A model generated the notes under the pieces. That model had not been told where the DNA came from. It searched no databases and worked only from the letters and a program-made list of their open reading frames with translations. The position numbers were made by a program, and so were the translations under genes. 64,000 nt of DNA from Nocardia camponoti (lineage in GTDB: Bacteria; Actinomycetota; Actinomycetes; Mycobacteriales; Mycobacteriaceae): NCBI RefSeq assembly GCF_014646135.1, contig NZ_BMMW01000002.1, forward strand, positions 1,302,001 to 1,366,000. The letters are read 5' to 3'. This document shows, piece by piece, positions 42,337-51,479 of the stretch. Position 1 is the first letter of the stretch; each line of letters starts with the position of its first letter.

Positions 42337-42436
42337 GTGTCGAGTAGGGGTCGGTAGCGCCTGGTACCCGCTGTTTTTGGGTTGGTGTGCATATCTGGGC
42401 GACCCCAGGAGCGTGCGCGGTACGCAGTTGGGGTTG

Positions 42437-44233
42437 TCAGCGCGGGGATCGGGCTGATGGTCCTGTTCGTGGTGGCGTGTTCTCGTCGGGACGATACGCG
42501 CCGATCGGGTGTCGATGACGTCGTCTGTCTTTGCCCGTGGTAGTGCGCCGCGCAGCGGGTGTCGACCCGCCTGAACGGGTCAAAAATGTCCGGACCTTGC
42601 GAACATTGGTGGCGGTGGTGATGAGAGCGACCGCGAGGAACTGGGCGGTGTAGCCGCGCATACGTCGCCGACCAGGCTCGGCTAAGTTCCCGTAAGCAGG
42701 GTCTTTGATCGTGCCGTTGTAACCCTCCGTGGTGTTGCGGTCGGTGGCGTAGCGGGCATGCCAGTTCGCGGTTCCGTACTGGAGGTCTTGGGCGTGTTTG
42801 GCGCCGTCCTCGGCACTGAAAGTGGTGGATTCGCGGTTGGTGCAGATCCGCGGCGGGTCGACCGGTGGCTTCAGCACGGTGGGCAGACCGAGCGGGGTGC
42901 TGGCAGCGCGGGGTTTGAGCGGACAGGCAACAGAAGGCGAGGGACCAGCTGCGGGGCAACGCATCGGCCGGTAGCCGTCGGCATCAGGGCTGGCCTTGGG
43001 AGTGAGCATGTAGTCGGCTCGACGGGCTAGTCGTTGCAGATAGGTGTCGAGGTCGATGAGGTCCTCGCGGTACTCGCGGGTGGCATCGATGAGGCCGCGC
43101 GGCATCGACGGGCAATACCAAGACCCTTCGACCTGGATCGCGCCGTGGCGCGAAGTCATCACTCCGAGTTGGTCATTGCGGTAATCGAAGACGAGTTCAT
43201 AGCCCAAGGCGCGCGCGGGAAGTTGGAGCTTGCCGGGCTTTGACTTGGGCAGGTACGCGCGGTCACCAGTGAGATAGCGGGCTGGCATGCCACGTTGGTG
43301 AAGTGAGGTCAGGCAGGCGACGGCGTTCTCAGCAACACGGTGCCCGGGCGCGTCGAAGGAGAGCGCGACGGCCAACAGTGGGTAGTTCGGTGCAACGCCG
43401 GGGGTGTCGGCGGTCATGGTGGTGATGATGGCCTCGTATGCCCACACGGATTTGGGATCGCGGCCGTGGCTGGGGTCGCGATGATCGTCGTGGCGGCTGT
43501 ACCAGCCAGCATCGATGTCGGGGCTGCACAGGGTGTCGGGATCACGGTTGCTGCGTGCGGGGGATCCACGTTTGCCCCACACCGGCACCGGTGTCGCGTC
43601 GACGCAGACGTCACCAGCCCATTCGCCACGCTGATGAGGCGGGATCATCTGGTAGCTCAGATGCAATAGCTGGTTGGCCAACCAGACGCAGCGCGCCTGC
43701 CGCTGTCGGCACAGGTCAAGGTCGCGGGCAGCGCGGATCGCCTCGACTTCAGCTGCGGGCAAACGCTGGCCAGGTGTGCCGGGCGCGGAGTCGATGACCT
43801 GGAGCAGCCGAAGAAAGGCCCGGCGGACGACGAAGTACAGGTGGTCGCGGACGGTGTGTCCAGATGATCCGAACCTCTGCGGATCCACCCCGAGCAGATC
43901 GAGAGATTCCGGCGTGAGTCGCGACCTCAGAGTTTCCGTGACCCGCGTCAGCAGCAAGGGCTCGTCATTGAGTGCGAGCAGCATCAACAGCGTCAGAACA
44001 ACCCGGTCACGATTCGGCAGCGCAGCTGGGCGTCCACCCGTGCGTGACCGGCCTGGAGTGTCGTCGTCGCGCCATTGTGTGATCTGTTCGAGAACACCGG
44101 AGCGATCCAGAGCAACAACGACATCGCGCACTATCTCGGTCGAGAACACCGGCCGTGTCCCGACACCGCCGGGCAGCGCGAGGTGCTCGTCGGTGTCCTC
44201 AGCGAAGCGGGTCGGCCGGTGGGCGCGGCTCAC
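42437..44233 (-). CDS. DDE transposase-like protein
   Basis: A 598-aa protein. The N-terminal about 190 residues include a possible DNA-binding region rich in Arg and Leu. An RNase-H-like catalytic core is suggested by VDATPVPVWGKRG (Asp212), YLTGDRAYLPKS (Asp324) and NTTEGYNGTIKD (Glu503), in the order of a DDE triad. Between the last two is an insertion with the zinc-binding-like pattern CP..C. The end is basic and disordered. It starts with GTG 44233 overlapping the stop of the recombinase-like gene. Similar proteins occur in IS1182/IS4-like elements; exact family membership is not certain. Confidence 0.68.
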   Translation of the reverse strand: MSRAHRPTRFAEDTDEHLALPGGVGTRPVFSTEIVRDVVVALDRSGVLEQITQWRDDDTPGRSRTGGRPAALPNRDRVVLTLLMLLALNDEPLLLTRVTETLRSRLTPESLDLLGVDPQRFGSSGHTVRDHLYFVVRRAFLRLLQVIDSAPGTPGQRLPAAEVEAIRAARDLDLCRQRQARCVWLANQLLHLSYQMIPPHQRGEWAGDVCVDATPVPVWGKRGSPARSNRDPDTLCSPDIDAGWYSRHDDHRDPSHGRDPKSVWAYEAIITTMTADTPGVAPNYPLLAVALSFDAPGHRVAENAVACLTSLHQRGMPARYLTGDRAYLPKSKPGKLQLPARALGYELVFDYRNDQLGVMTSRHGAIQVEGSWYCPSMPRGLIDATREYREDLIDLDTYLQRLARRADYMLTPKASPDADGYRPMRCPAAGPSPSVACPLKPRAASTPLGLPTVLKPPVDPPRICTNRESTTFSAEDGAKHAQDLQYGTANWHARYATDRNTTEGYNGTIKDPAYGNLAEPGRRRMRGYTAQFLAVALITTATNVRKVRTFLTRSGGSTPAARRTTTGKDRRRHRHPIGAYRPDENTPPRTGPSARSPR

Positions 44234-45204
44234 CGGTCCTCTCGAGCGCCGTGCAGCGCCCGACGCACCGCATCAACCTCAGCGGTAGGGATATGGGCGA
44301 CGAACTTGCTCAGGCCCTGCACCGATTCGATTCCTGCCGCATCCATCAACGTGTGCACAGGCACTGCGTTGACCAGATGTCCGACGATCCAGGTAGAACG
44401 CATCCGATATGAATTCGGGCCCGGCTCACCGCTTCCTGCGCTTGCGAAATTGCTGATCAGGTTCCGGGTTCTTTTGCGGCCCGGCAAGAACACGTGGTCG
44501 GTACGGTCATTGCTTTCAATGACCCGGATCAACGGCTCGGACCACTCGACGCGCACAGGGATCTGCCGTGCCCGCGCTCCGCTCACCGTGATCAACACAC
44601 CCAGGTCATCGACGCGGAGATCGGCGACCACGATCGCGGCGATCTCAGCGGCGAACATGCCTGCCCCTAGACCGAGACACAGCAGCCGTTCAGCCTGAAC
44701 GCGCCGGTTGGCGGTGGGTTGGCCGTAAGCCCAGGCACGCAACGCCGCTACCTCGGCATCGGTGTAGGGAGCCAACGGGTCGATCCGTCCCGGTCCAGGC
44801 AGGTCGCGGCGCGCGTACTCGGGCATCAGCCGTTCCGAGGTTCGGGTCAGCAGGCGTTTGAGGTTGGCGACTGACCGAGGTGTCATCTCCTCGGTGCCGT
44901 GGGCAAGGAAGTCCCGGATCGTCGCCGGATGCAGCACTGTCTGTCGTTCCAGGTCGAGCCCCGCTGTGCGGCGACACCACCGAGCCAACCGGGTACATGC
45001 CCACAGAAGATCTCGGGTCGCTGTCGGCGTAGGCGGATCGCAATCGGTCACCACCGCCAAAACAAAGCTTCGGATGGCCGACCATTCCTGGTCGGGAATA
45101 TTGGGAATGTAGCTGTCTAGCAAGGACTCTCGCGTCTTCCGATCAACATCGCGATCTGTTGATACAGACGATAGCGAGCTGAGCTCCTGCTGTCGTGGCG
45201 ACAC
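44230..45204 (-). CDS. Tyrosine-recombinase-like protein, probably catalytically degenerate
   Basis: About 324 aa from GTG 45204. An N-terminal helical domain (about 35-135; TRDLLWACTRLARWCRRTAGL and TPRSVANLKRLLTRTSERL) resembles a core-binding domain. The C-terminal domain (about 145-305) keeps the layout of box I (LLCLGLGAGMFAAEIAAIVV), the beta-hairpin (VLITVSGARARQIPVRV) and box II (NSYRMRSTWIVGHL). The box I arginine is absent and no tyrosine follows in the C-terminal segment, where Phe301 stands near the expected position. It overlaps the DDE gene by four bases. Longer upstream starts were rejected because they would overlap the divergent HTH gene. Confidence 0.55.
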   Translation of the reverse strand: MSPRQQELSSLSSVSTDRDVDRKTRESLLDSYIPNIPDQEWSAIRSFVLAVVTDCDPPTPTATRDLLWACTRLARWCRRTAGLDLERQTVLHPATIRDFLAHGTEEMTPRSVANLKRLLTRTSERLMPEYARRDLPGPGRIDPLAPYTDAEVAALRAWAYGQPTANRRVQAERLLCLGLGAGMFAAEIAAIVVADLRVDDLGVLITVSGARARQIPVRVEWSEPLIRVIESNDRTDHVFLPGRKRTRNLISNFASAGSGEPGPNSYRMRSTWIVGHLVNAVPVHTLMDAAGIESVQGLSKFVAHIPTAEVDAVRRALHGAREDR

Positions 45205-45222
45205 CGTGTTTACGCTTGTGCG

Positions 45223-45558
45223 ATGCCGCGACCTCGACGCGTCGACCCACGCGAACTCACCGACTCCTGGCCCACCGTCCCCGCCTCGACCGCCGTCGGT
45301 GAGGCAGCCCGGCTGCTCGCGCTCAACCTGCGCACCGCCCTTGGCCCGGGAACCAGCGTCCGGGGTGCCTCTGCTCGGACCGGGGTCAACCACGCGGTGA
45401 TCGCCTGCATCCTGGCCGGCACTACCTGGCCCGACACCGAAACTGTCGCTCGCCTCGAAACCGGGCTTGGCGTCGCGCTTTGGCCCGTTTTGGGCAGCGA
45501 CGGCATCTACCGGGCCACCGCCATTCGGAATCCACGAAATCGTCGAAAGCTTGACTGA
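45223..45558 (+). CDS. HTH-domain protein, XRE-like
   Basis: A 111-aa protein divergent from the recombinase-like gene. A helix-turn-helix region occupies about residues 25-80: VGEAARLLALNLRTALG, SVRGASARTGVNHAVIACILAG and TETVARLETGLGVALWP. The C-terminus is basic. It is a plausible regulator of the divergent recombinase-DDE operon. Confidence 0.62.
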   Translation: MPRPRRVDPRELTDSWPTVPASTAVGEAARLLALNLRTALGPGTSVRGASARTGVNHAVIACILAGTTWPDTETVARLETGLGVALWPVLGSDGIYRATAIRNPRNRRKLD

Positions 45559-45765
45559 CCTGCGCATAAGCATGCTCAATTCCCCACGCTCGATCGCCCC
45601 GCGCGTGCCTACACCGAAACTGGTGTGGGGCGGGGTAACGTCGAGCGCGGATCGTGCCTGTTGTGGCCGTCCGTTTGGAACCCCGCCCGCCTGCCGTCCA
45701 AAGCGTCGGGTGGGGTTTCTTCATTCGTCTACATCAGCACTCCTTCGTTGGAGGACAAGTCGGTG

Positions 45766-46395
45766 TTAGCCGGTGGCGGCTAGAGCACCATTCCCGGATA
45801 TCCGATCTGTGCTCGGGCGGCCGTAGACCATCCGTGCTCGGCCCGCATCGTCGCTGACATCAGCGCTGCGATCCGCAGTGGAGTAACGCCATTGCGCGGG
45901 ACCAACTTTGGTGATCCTCGGTTCGTTTTCGACGAGCTTGGTCATCGCCTGGTAGATGCTGTGTCGCGGCCGCGCAGGCTCCTCCCAGCCCCTGGCGACA
46001 AGCATCGCTACCAGGTCCTGAGACCTCAGCAGCTCGTTGGGGTGCTCGATGAACACCTCCCGCAGCCGGTTAGAAACTGTGCCCGCCGGCGACCGACTGC
46101 CCGGGCCCCGCACCGCCGGAACAGCCACGCACGACGACAACACGGATTGGGATTTTGTGGGTGCGATGTCGATTCGCTCCTCGACGGGAATCCCGGTGGA
46201 CTGCGGCTCAGTAGCGGGCACCGTAACCGCAGTTGCGCACAGGTCCAATAGTTGTCGACACCCGTACTGAAGCTCAGCAGGCGGGTGCCGGTTCGACCCT
46301 AACTGCGCGAGTGCCCGGTAGTAGCCCACAAGAGCTGTCAATGTCGAAGTCACTTCAGCTTCGCGCCCTGCCAATAGGGCCAGATCGTCAACCAT
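45766..46395 (-). CDS. Winged-helix-containing protein of unknown function
   Basis: About 209 aa from ATG 46395. The N-terminal half is helical and unfamiliar. A winged-helix-like domain lies at about 105-170 (VSNRLREVFIEHPNELLRS, QDLVAMLVARGWEEP, HSIYQAMTKLVENEPRITKVG, WRY), as in small DNA-binding modules. No function can be assigned. It lies on the island between the mobile-element genes and the first RHH-like gene. Confidence 0.5.
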   Translation of the reverse strand: MVDDLALLAGREAEVTSTLTALVGYYRALAQLGSNRHPPAELQYGCRQLLDLCATAVTVPATEPQSTGIPVEERIDIAPTKSQSVLSSCVAVPAVRGPGSRSPAGTVSNRLREVFIEHPNELLRSQDLVAMLVARGWEEPARPRHSIYQAMTKLVENEPRITKVGPAQWRYSTADRSADVSDDAGRARMVYGRPSTDRISGNGALAATG

Positions 46396-46669
46396 GCGCA
46401 GCAATCACCTACCCCGTCGTTGTGGAGGGCTCAGATACCGGCAGCTATCAGAGCACAGAGGGCAGCTCCCCAACGCGTGACGCGCCCAACCGCACACCAA
46501 AAGACCAGTTGCGCAGCACGTTCGCAGTAAGCGCTCATCGGCCCAATAATGCAGCGATCTAGCTACCTTCGATCTATGTGCTGGTTCCGCCAGCGGAAAC
46601 ATTCGCTCGACGGCCAGCGACGAAGGTCGGGAGAGGCGTTGGATCCTGATCGCCGTGCCTCCCGAACCG

Positions 46670-47035
46670 TCAAGGGTGGTTAGGCTGCTCGCGCCCGTAG
46701 GCGGCTTTCAAGTCCTGTTCGACCAATCGGCGAATGTAGGCCGACCGACTCAACTGCAACTCCCTCGCGCGCAACTGGGATCGCAGATCAAGATCATCTG
46801 TCATCGCTATGGGCCGCGCCCACATGCCTGGCTCGCAGTCGGCCTCGGTGTCAGAGGCCAACTCGACCTCAAGCCGCTCATCGGTGAAAACCAAGCGGTC
46901 GATCAACGCGTGCAGCTGCTCAGGGGTCATAGCCTGCGCATCGACAGGTGGTGCCGCCGCAGCGTGTGCCTCCTGATCGCTCGCCTCGCCAGTCGCCGAG
47001 TCGACATTACCCGGCGCCATGACCTTCGGGCACAT
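46670..47035 (-). CDS. Ribbon-helix-helix-like protein (paralogue 1)
   Basis: A 121-aa protein. The middle carries MTPEQLHALIDRLVFTDERL. The C-terminal part (about 75-112, DDLDLRSQLRARELQLSRSA, YIRRLVEQDL) has the strand-helix-helix pattern of CopG/RHH DNA-binding domains with spacing like an antitoxin. A paralogue lies at 55376-55726. No toxin partner is evident beside it. Either ATG 47035 or 47020 could be the start. Confidence 0.58.
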   Translation of the reverse strand: MCPKVMAPGNVDSATGEASDQEAHAAAAPPVDAQAMTPEQLHALIDRLVFTDERLEVELASDTEADCEPGMWARPIAMTDDLDLRSQLRARELQLSRSAYIRRLVEQDLKAAYGREQPNHP

Positions 47036-47352
47036 GATCGACTCGCGAATACGTTCGTCAGACGTCTAGCGTCGGGTCCGCCGACGGCCCAGCGTCTGGA
47101 ACAGGTGGTTCGTCGCTGCTGACGAACTCGTGGCCCTGTCCGTGCCGAGGAACCGGAAGCGAACTGCCGGGGAAAGCGATGCCGACCGCCGGCGCGGACT
47201 CGGGCCACTCCTGGGAGGACGGTCTGCAACAGTTCGGCATCAACGAGATGGTCGAATTCGGCTGAGTCGACACCGGCATCGAGGGCTTGATGTCGGGTGA
47301 TCATGCCGGATTGCCCATCGGCCACATGCAGCAACTTCACGACCTGTACCAT
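47036..47352 (-). pseudogene. Remnant of an AbiEi-type N-terminal domain gene
   Basis: From ATG 47352 the minus strand reads MVQVVKLLHVADGQSGMITR, then HQALDAGVDSAEFDHLVDAE and LLQTVLPGVARVRAGG. This is the pattern of the N-terminal winged-helix of AbiEi_4-type regulators (DGVITRAQAL...GV, then a PGVYR-like strand). The frame then loses similarity after about 60 residues and overlaps the RHH-like gene, so it looks truncated or frameshifted. The rest of the interval holds no other gene. Confidence 0.4.
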
Positions 47353-47398
47353 CACGCACCCCGCTATAACCGTTGGGGCACAGCAGAAATGGGGAAAA

Positions 47399-47896
47399 TT
47401 GTCGACCACCGAACCCGATAGCGTCGCAGTGGACTTCCGAGAAGACCCGATAGGCGCCGCTCGGCAAGGCACCAATCCCACGGTGTTGGGCCGGATGAGC
47501 ACCGGGTGGGCGATCATGGCCAACACCCAACACCTGCCGGGGTACTGCATCCTGATGTATGACGGTGACGCCGACCAACTCACCGAACTGCCCGTCGACG
47601 AGCGGGTCGCGTTCATGCGCGACGTTGTTTTGCTGGGCGAAGCCGTCGAGCGAGCCTGTCGAGCCGTCGATTCCGGCTTCCTCCGCATCAACTATGAGGT
47701 CCTGGGGAACACCTGGCCGCACCTCCACGGTCATGTCCATGCTCGCTACTGGTGGGAACCCGAGGAACTGCGGATCGGACCGGTGTATCTGTATGGTGCG
47801 CAACGCGCTGATCCGCAGCATCAACTCGATTCCCGACACAATGACCTTCGAACTAGGATCGCAGAGTCTCTGCGACAAGTTCTCGACGAGAACTGA
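47399..47896 (+). CDS. HIT-family nucleotide hydrolase
   Basis: About 166 aa from TTG 47399 (GGGG five bases upstream); the frame is open to 47297. The histidine-triad region reads WPHLHGHVHARYWWEP with the H-x-H-x-H core. The N-terminal half has ANTQHLPGYCILMYDGDAD and AFMRDVVLLGEAVERA, typical of Ap4A-type HIT proteins. It would cleave dinucleoside polyphosphates or similar adducts. The location on the island is unusual for this family. Confidence 0.72.
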   Translation: MSTTEPDSVAVDFREDPIGAARQGTNPTVLGRMSTGWAIMANTQHLPGYCILMYDGDADQLTELPVDERVAFMRDVVLLGEAVERACRAVDSGFLRINYEVLGNTWPHLHGHVHARYWWEPEELRIGPVYLYGAQRADPQHQLDSRHNDLRTRIAESLRQVLDEN

Positions 47897-47960
47897 ATGG
47901 GCTATCAGCCGCTACTTGTCGCGCTGCCCCGACCGTTGCTGATTACCTCGCATGGAACTG

Positions 47961-48752
47961 TCATGCAGTTGCACCGAGGTGATAGTGAATTGCATCGACA
48001 GCGCGCTCCTCGTTGTCGACGTCGATCACGTTCGCAACACCACGGATTGGGGTCAGAATCGTCGGCGAGGCCATCTGTTCGACGGCTTGGCCGGAGTAGA
48101 AGGCGATGAATTTGTCGCGTGCTCCCGCCGACCGGGCGGCGGTCACGCGAGCATTGAATTCGCGGGCAACGCTCTTGGCCGATTCGAGGTTGACACGATG
48201 GAGTTGGAGTCGATCCATCAATGCAGGCTGTTCGCCACCACAGCGATAGTCGAAGGTGACTGCGTCGGCATCACCCTCGCCCCACCGCGCGCCGACTTCT
48301 ACATCTGCGGTGGTTTGTACCTGAGCGGCGGAGAGCGCGGCGTCGACGCGCTGTTTGAGAACACGCGACCACTGCTCGGAGGCGGTGGACTCTTCACCCG
48401 CGACGAGCTCGCGGTAGAGCCGCTCAGCGAGAGTGCACGCGTTGTCCGCGGAGGTGGATTGACCGGCCAGGATCAGCCGGAATTCGGTGGGACGTCGCCG
48501 CTGACTATCGAGGACGCGGGCAGCATCGCGGTGGTGAAGCAGCATTGTCGTGTAGTAGTTGACCCAGTCGCTGTAGGCATCCTGTGACAGTCCGTACCGG
48601 CGGAGCTGGCGACCATCGATCCTGCCGCCGGCTTCGACGCCGAAGAACTTGATCGCGCACTCGTCGCCGACGGTGACTGCTACGCCGATGTTGCGGGGTT
48701 CTTTGCGGCGCATATCGGCGGTGTATTGGATCAGATGCCAGGTTGCGTTCAT
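47961..48752 (-). CDS. DUF3037-like protein, partner of the HipA-like gene
   Basis: A 263-aa protein starting behind GAGGAGGCGG at ATG 48752. It opens MNATWHLIQYTADMRRKEPR then NIGVAVTVG, the pattern of DUF3037 N-termini (Y-x-P-d...R-x-E-x-x-N-I-G-V). The remainder is helical and unfamiliar, ending in ERAVDAIHYHLG. It follows the HipA-like kinase by 13 bp. DUF3037 and HipA-like genes are frequently adjacent, so it is inferred to be part of a two-gene toxin-antitoxin-like unit. Confidence 0.62.
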   Translation of the reverse strand: MNATWHLIQYTADMRRKEPRNIGVAVTVGDECAIKFFGVEAGGRIDGRQLRRYGLSQDAYSDWVNYYTTMLLHHRDAARVLDSQRRRPTEFRLILAGQSTSADNACTLAERLYRELVAGEESTASEQWSRVLKQRVDAALSAAQVQTTADVEVGARWGEGDADAVTFDYRCGGEQPALMDRLQLHRVNLESAKSVAREFNARVTAARSAGARDKFIAFYSGQAVEQMASPTILTPIRGVANVIDVDNEERAVDAIHYHLGATA

Positions 48753-48765
48753 CTCGACCGCCTCC

Positions 48766-49539
48766 TCATGACAGCGTGAGTTGCGATGCGACCGTCGCGC
48801 TAGGGAAGGAAATGACCTTCGCGCTTTCGTAGCGAGGACGCGTCTTTCTCAGCGCCTTTACCAGTGACTCTATCGTGCCACCGCGCTGTTTCAAGAGGAC
48901 CTTGACCGCGCCAGCTCGGGGTTTGGGAATGAGCAAGCCGCGGTCGTATGCCTCGTCCACCGCGAGGTTGATGATGGAGTCGCTGGTCATGCGTACGCGG
49001 TTGATCCAGTAGTTCAGCGCATCCTCGGGGAGTGTGGCGTCGGAGAACTGGTGGTACCGCAAGGGGGTGTCGGTCCTCCCTCCGAAATGTTCGCCCTTGC
49101 GTCCGAGCAGGCTTTCTTCGTGGTCGATCAGCCAGATCCCGAGGTTGGGGTGGAAAAGGAAGTTTTCTAGGTGGCGGTCATCGTTTTGTATCCAGGTGTC
49201 GAAGACGAGAGCACCTGCGGCGATGTGGTCGTACTTGTCGAGGATCGCGTTGACATCGGACGGCGGTGGTGCGCTAACACCGTTCGCCCGGATTTGGGGA
49301 GTGGCCCAGCCCTTGCGGCCATCACCGAGGTTGGCGATCTCGCCGGGCAGAACAGGGAGACCAAGTGCCGCAGCGAGCCGACAACAGATCAGTTCGTTGG
49401 CCAGAAGGAGCGGACAGTCGCCGTCTTGGGCTTTGACGTGCAGAGTCGCTAGGCCCCACCACGCTTGGTTTTGCCCTTCGATGTCGTCAGGAACGGCTTC
49501 GAGGGCGTGGATCTCGACGCCGGGTTCACGGTAGCGCAA
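48766..49539 (-). CDS. HipA-like kinase
   Basis: A 257-aa protein starting at TTG 49539, much shorter than classical HipA (about 440 aa). It has LANELICCRLAAALGLPVLP and the kinase-type motif QNDDRHLENFLF, with the catalytic Asp/His/Asn region at residues 119-126, and LGIWLIDHEESLLG with the metal-binding Asp139. These are the HipA C-terminal kinase motifs. It is the second-last gene of the run REase-fold, AbiEi, AbiEii, HipA-like, DUF3037-like. The substrate is unknown. Confidence 0.7.
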   Translation of the reverse strand: MRYREPGVEIHALEAVPDDIEGQNQAWWGLATLHVKAQDGDCPLLLANELICCRLAAALGLPVLPGEIANLGDGRKGWATPQIRANGVSAPPPSDVNAILDKYDHIAAGALVFDTWIQNDDRHLENFLFHPNLGIWLIDHEESLLGRKGEHFGGRTDTPLRYHQFSDATLPEDALNYWINRVRMTSDSIINLAVDEAYDRGLLIPKPRAGAVKVLLKQRGGTIESLVKALRKTRPRYESAKVISFPSATVASQLTLS

Positions 49540-49598
49540 TGCTCAGTCTTCCCTCATCATCATGGTCGCGCGCATAAACATCGAACGTCGTTGCCCAG

Positions 49599-50609
49599 TC
49601 AGAGTAGGTGGGCGTGGGCTCGGATCGTCTCCAAGCACTGCTGCAGGGTCGGCTGCACACCATAGACCAGTTGCATCGCACGTCCATATCCCGCAGTTAG
49701 CGCCTCGCGCCCGGCCATGACCGGGTCAAGCAGCGGGCTTAGTCCATATCCGGTTTCCGGCCGCGGCGTGTAACTGAACTCAGCTCTTTCGCTGTGCTCG
49801 TCGATGTCAGCGCACAACGTCGCAACCCCAACGGAACCGAGGTCCTCTAGGGCGTCTAGTACGGCGGAATCGGAGAGGAGGCAGTGGACGTCGTAGAGGT
49901 GGCGTGCGTTGCGCTGTAGTGCGTCGAGCGCCTTCTCGTCGGGGGCGCGTACAGCACCGTCGTGCAGCGCGGAGAGTTTCTCGAACAGCGTGCGCTCAGC
50001 TGCCAGGACATCGACAGCGAACGGCGCGAATTCCTCCCACGTGTCTTGGCTGTCGCCAAATTCCACGGTCGCGAAATCGGCTATCAGCGAGCGGATCTCA
50101 CGGCGATGGGCTGGAGCTTCGCCGCCGCGCGTTCCCATCTCCAACAGGACGCCCTCAGTGATGGCCGGTTCGCTGCCTCCCGGCACGGCCGCGTGAGTGG
50201 GATAGTGGTAGCGCACATTGCGTTTCACCCCACGGGTGGAGTTTTGTTGCTCAGTCGCGTCCTCGCCGATGCCTAGGTGATCGGTGACATTGTCACGGAT
50301 CTGCTTGAACGCCTTGTCTTTCGTGTTGGCACCGGCACCTACCTCGGGGAAGACGACGAGCAGGTCGATGTCTTCAGAGAACCGCTCGATCAAGCCGTAG
50401 ACACGCGAGAGCGATGTGCCGCCCTTGAAGATGACGTTCACAGCGCCAGTGCCAGTGGGACCATCCATCGAGACAGGGAAGGTTGTCGCCCGGAGAACCT
50501 CCATGGCCCAGAAGTCTTTTTCTAGGAAGATTTGGTCCAGGTTCAATTGCTCAGCGGCGGCGGCGATCAGCGCGGCCAGGTCTTCAGGATGCTCACGCAG
50601 CGCAGGCAT
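49599..50609 (-). CDS. AbiEii-family nucleotidyltransferase toxin
   Basis: A 336-aa protein of the AbiE type IV toxin-antitoxin system. The N-terminal nucleotidyltransferase core has FLEKDFWAMEVLR, the glycine-rich motif FKGGTSLSRVYGLIERFSED (Lys62, Gly63-64, Thr65, Ser66) and SEDIDLLV with metal ligands Asp80 and Asp82. A region with RNARHLYDVHCLLS follows. AbiEii-type toxins transfer nucleotides to a cellular target and give phage abortive infection. Its ATG overlaps the AbiEi stop (TGATG). Confidence 0.88.
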   Translation of the reverse strand: MPALREHPEDLAALIAAAAEQLNLDQIFLEKDFWAMEVLRATTFPVSMDGPTGTGAVNVIFKGGTSLSRVYGLIERFSEDIDLLVVFPEVGAGANTKDKAFKQIRDNVTDHLGIGEDATEQQNSTRGVKRNVRYHYPTHAAVPGGSEPAITEGVLLEMGTRGGEAPAHRREIRSLIADFATVEFGDSQDTWEEFAPFAVDVLAAERTLFEKLSALHDGAVRAPDEKALDALQRNARHLYDVHCLLSDSAVLDALEDLGSVGVATLCADIDEHSERAEFSYTPRPETGYGLSPLLDPVMAGREALTAGYGRAMQLVYGVQPTLQQCLETIRAHAHLL

Positions 50610-51268
50610 CAGGCAAGCATGCCCGATGCCTGCAAGTCCTCGGTCAACCGGATCAGGTTTTTCCGCAACGCGGGCGAGCGTTCACCTTTAGCCGCATCGC
50701 TCAGCTCACGCCAGCGCAGCTTGCCCCCAGCCACAGCGTTGCCCACCGCTGTGCTCATCGCTGACCAGCCGTCGTCCACCGTGGTTTCCCAGTCGCCACG
50801 CAAAAGTTCAAGGACCGCGATCTCGAGCGGCCGTAGCGCCAACCGACGCAGATTGTTGCGTTTGGACACCCTCACGCCTGTCAACGAGGTTGGGACGGTC
50901 CCGGTGACCACAAGAGCTGGTCTCGCCGGAACCTGAGTGGTCAGGCCGAAGGCGCGCGCAGCCGAGAACCCTGTGGGTCCGACTCCGGCCCTCCCTAGAA
51001 CCTCGAGCGCGACGGCTTCCGCAGACGGACGCGTCAGGCCGTAGCGCGTCTTTGCGCCCTTGAAGTACAGGCCACGGCGGACTTTGACCAGCTCGCCGCT
51101 CTTGTGGGCGCGTTTGACCGCAGAAGCGGCAGCAGCAGCAGACCCAGGCAAGTGGCTCGTATGCACGAAGCTCCCGGCCGGGACTGCTTTCACCGCCTTG
51201 GTGGCGGCGCCTGTTGGCGACCTCATGACAACAAAGCGTACTGAAAAGATGTCACGAAGACGAGACAT
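50609..51268 (-). CDS. AbiEi-family antitoxin/transcriptional repressor
   Basis: About 219 aa from ATG 51268; ATG 51226 is also possible and the frame is open to 51295. The N-terminal winged-helix (about residues 15-75) contains GSFVHTSHLPGSAAAAASAV and KRAHKSGELVKVRRGLYFKG. The C-terminal part (about 80-219) has YGLTRPSAEAVALEVLGRAG and LAALRPLEIAVLELLRGDW-like segments, as in AbiEi antitoxins. It represses its own operon and neutralises AbiEii, encoded directly downstream. No clear ribosome-binding site precedes either start. Confidence 0.84.
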   Translation of the reverse strand: MSRLRDIFSVRFVVMRSPTGAATKAVKAVPAGSFVHTSHLPGSAAAAASAVKRAHKSGELVKVRRGLYFKGAKTRYGLTRPSAEAVALEVLGRAGVGPTGFSAARAFGLTTQVPARPALVVTGTVPTSLTGVRVSKRNNLRRLALRPLEIAVLELLRGDWETTVDDGWSAMSTAVGNAVAGGKLRWRELSDAAKGERSPALRKNLIRLTEDLQASGMLA

Positions 51269-51479
51269 GTGACCAGAATCAACGGTCACGATCACACGGT
51301 TTTGGTCTCCAGCCCCTGGTCGCGATCATCTAATGCATGGCCATCGGCATTTCTAGAGAGGTCGCTGTTATGCATGTCGAGCGAAACCCGGCGGCCGGGA
51401 GCGTCTCGCAAACCTAGCGCTGGTCAGTGTGAGATCTCGCGCTGTGCGAGCCATGTTTCCAATGCGGCCTCGATGACAA

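Noticed and set aside
45204..45579. Upstream extension of the recombinase-like gene
   Set aside because: It would run through the whole divergent HTH gene. The extension is Gly/Pro/Arg-rich shadow sequence.
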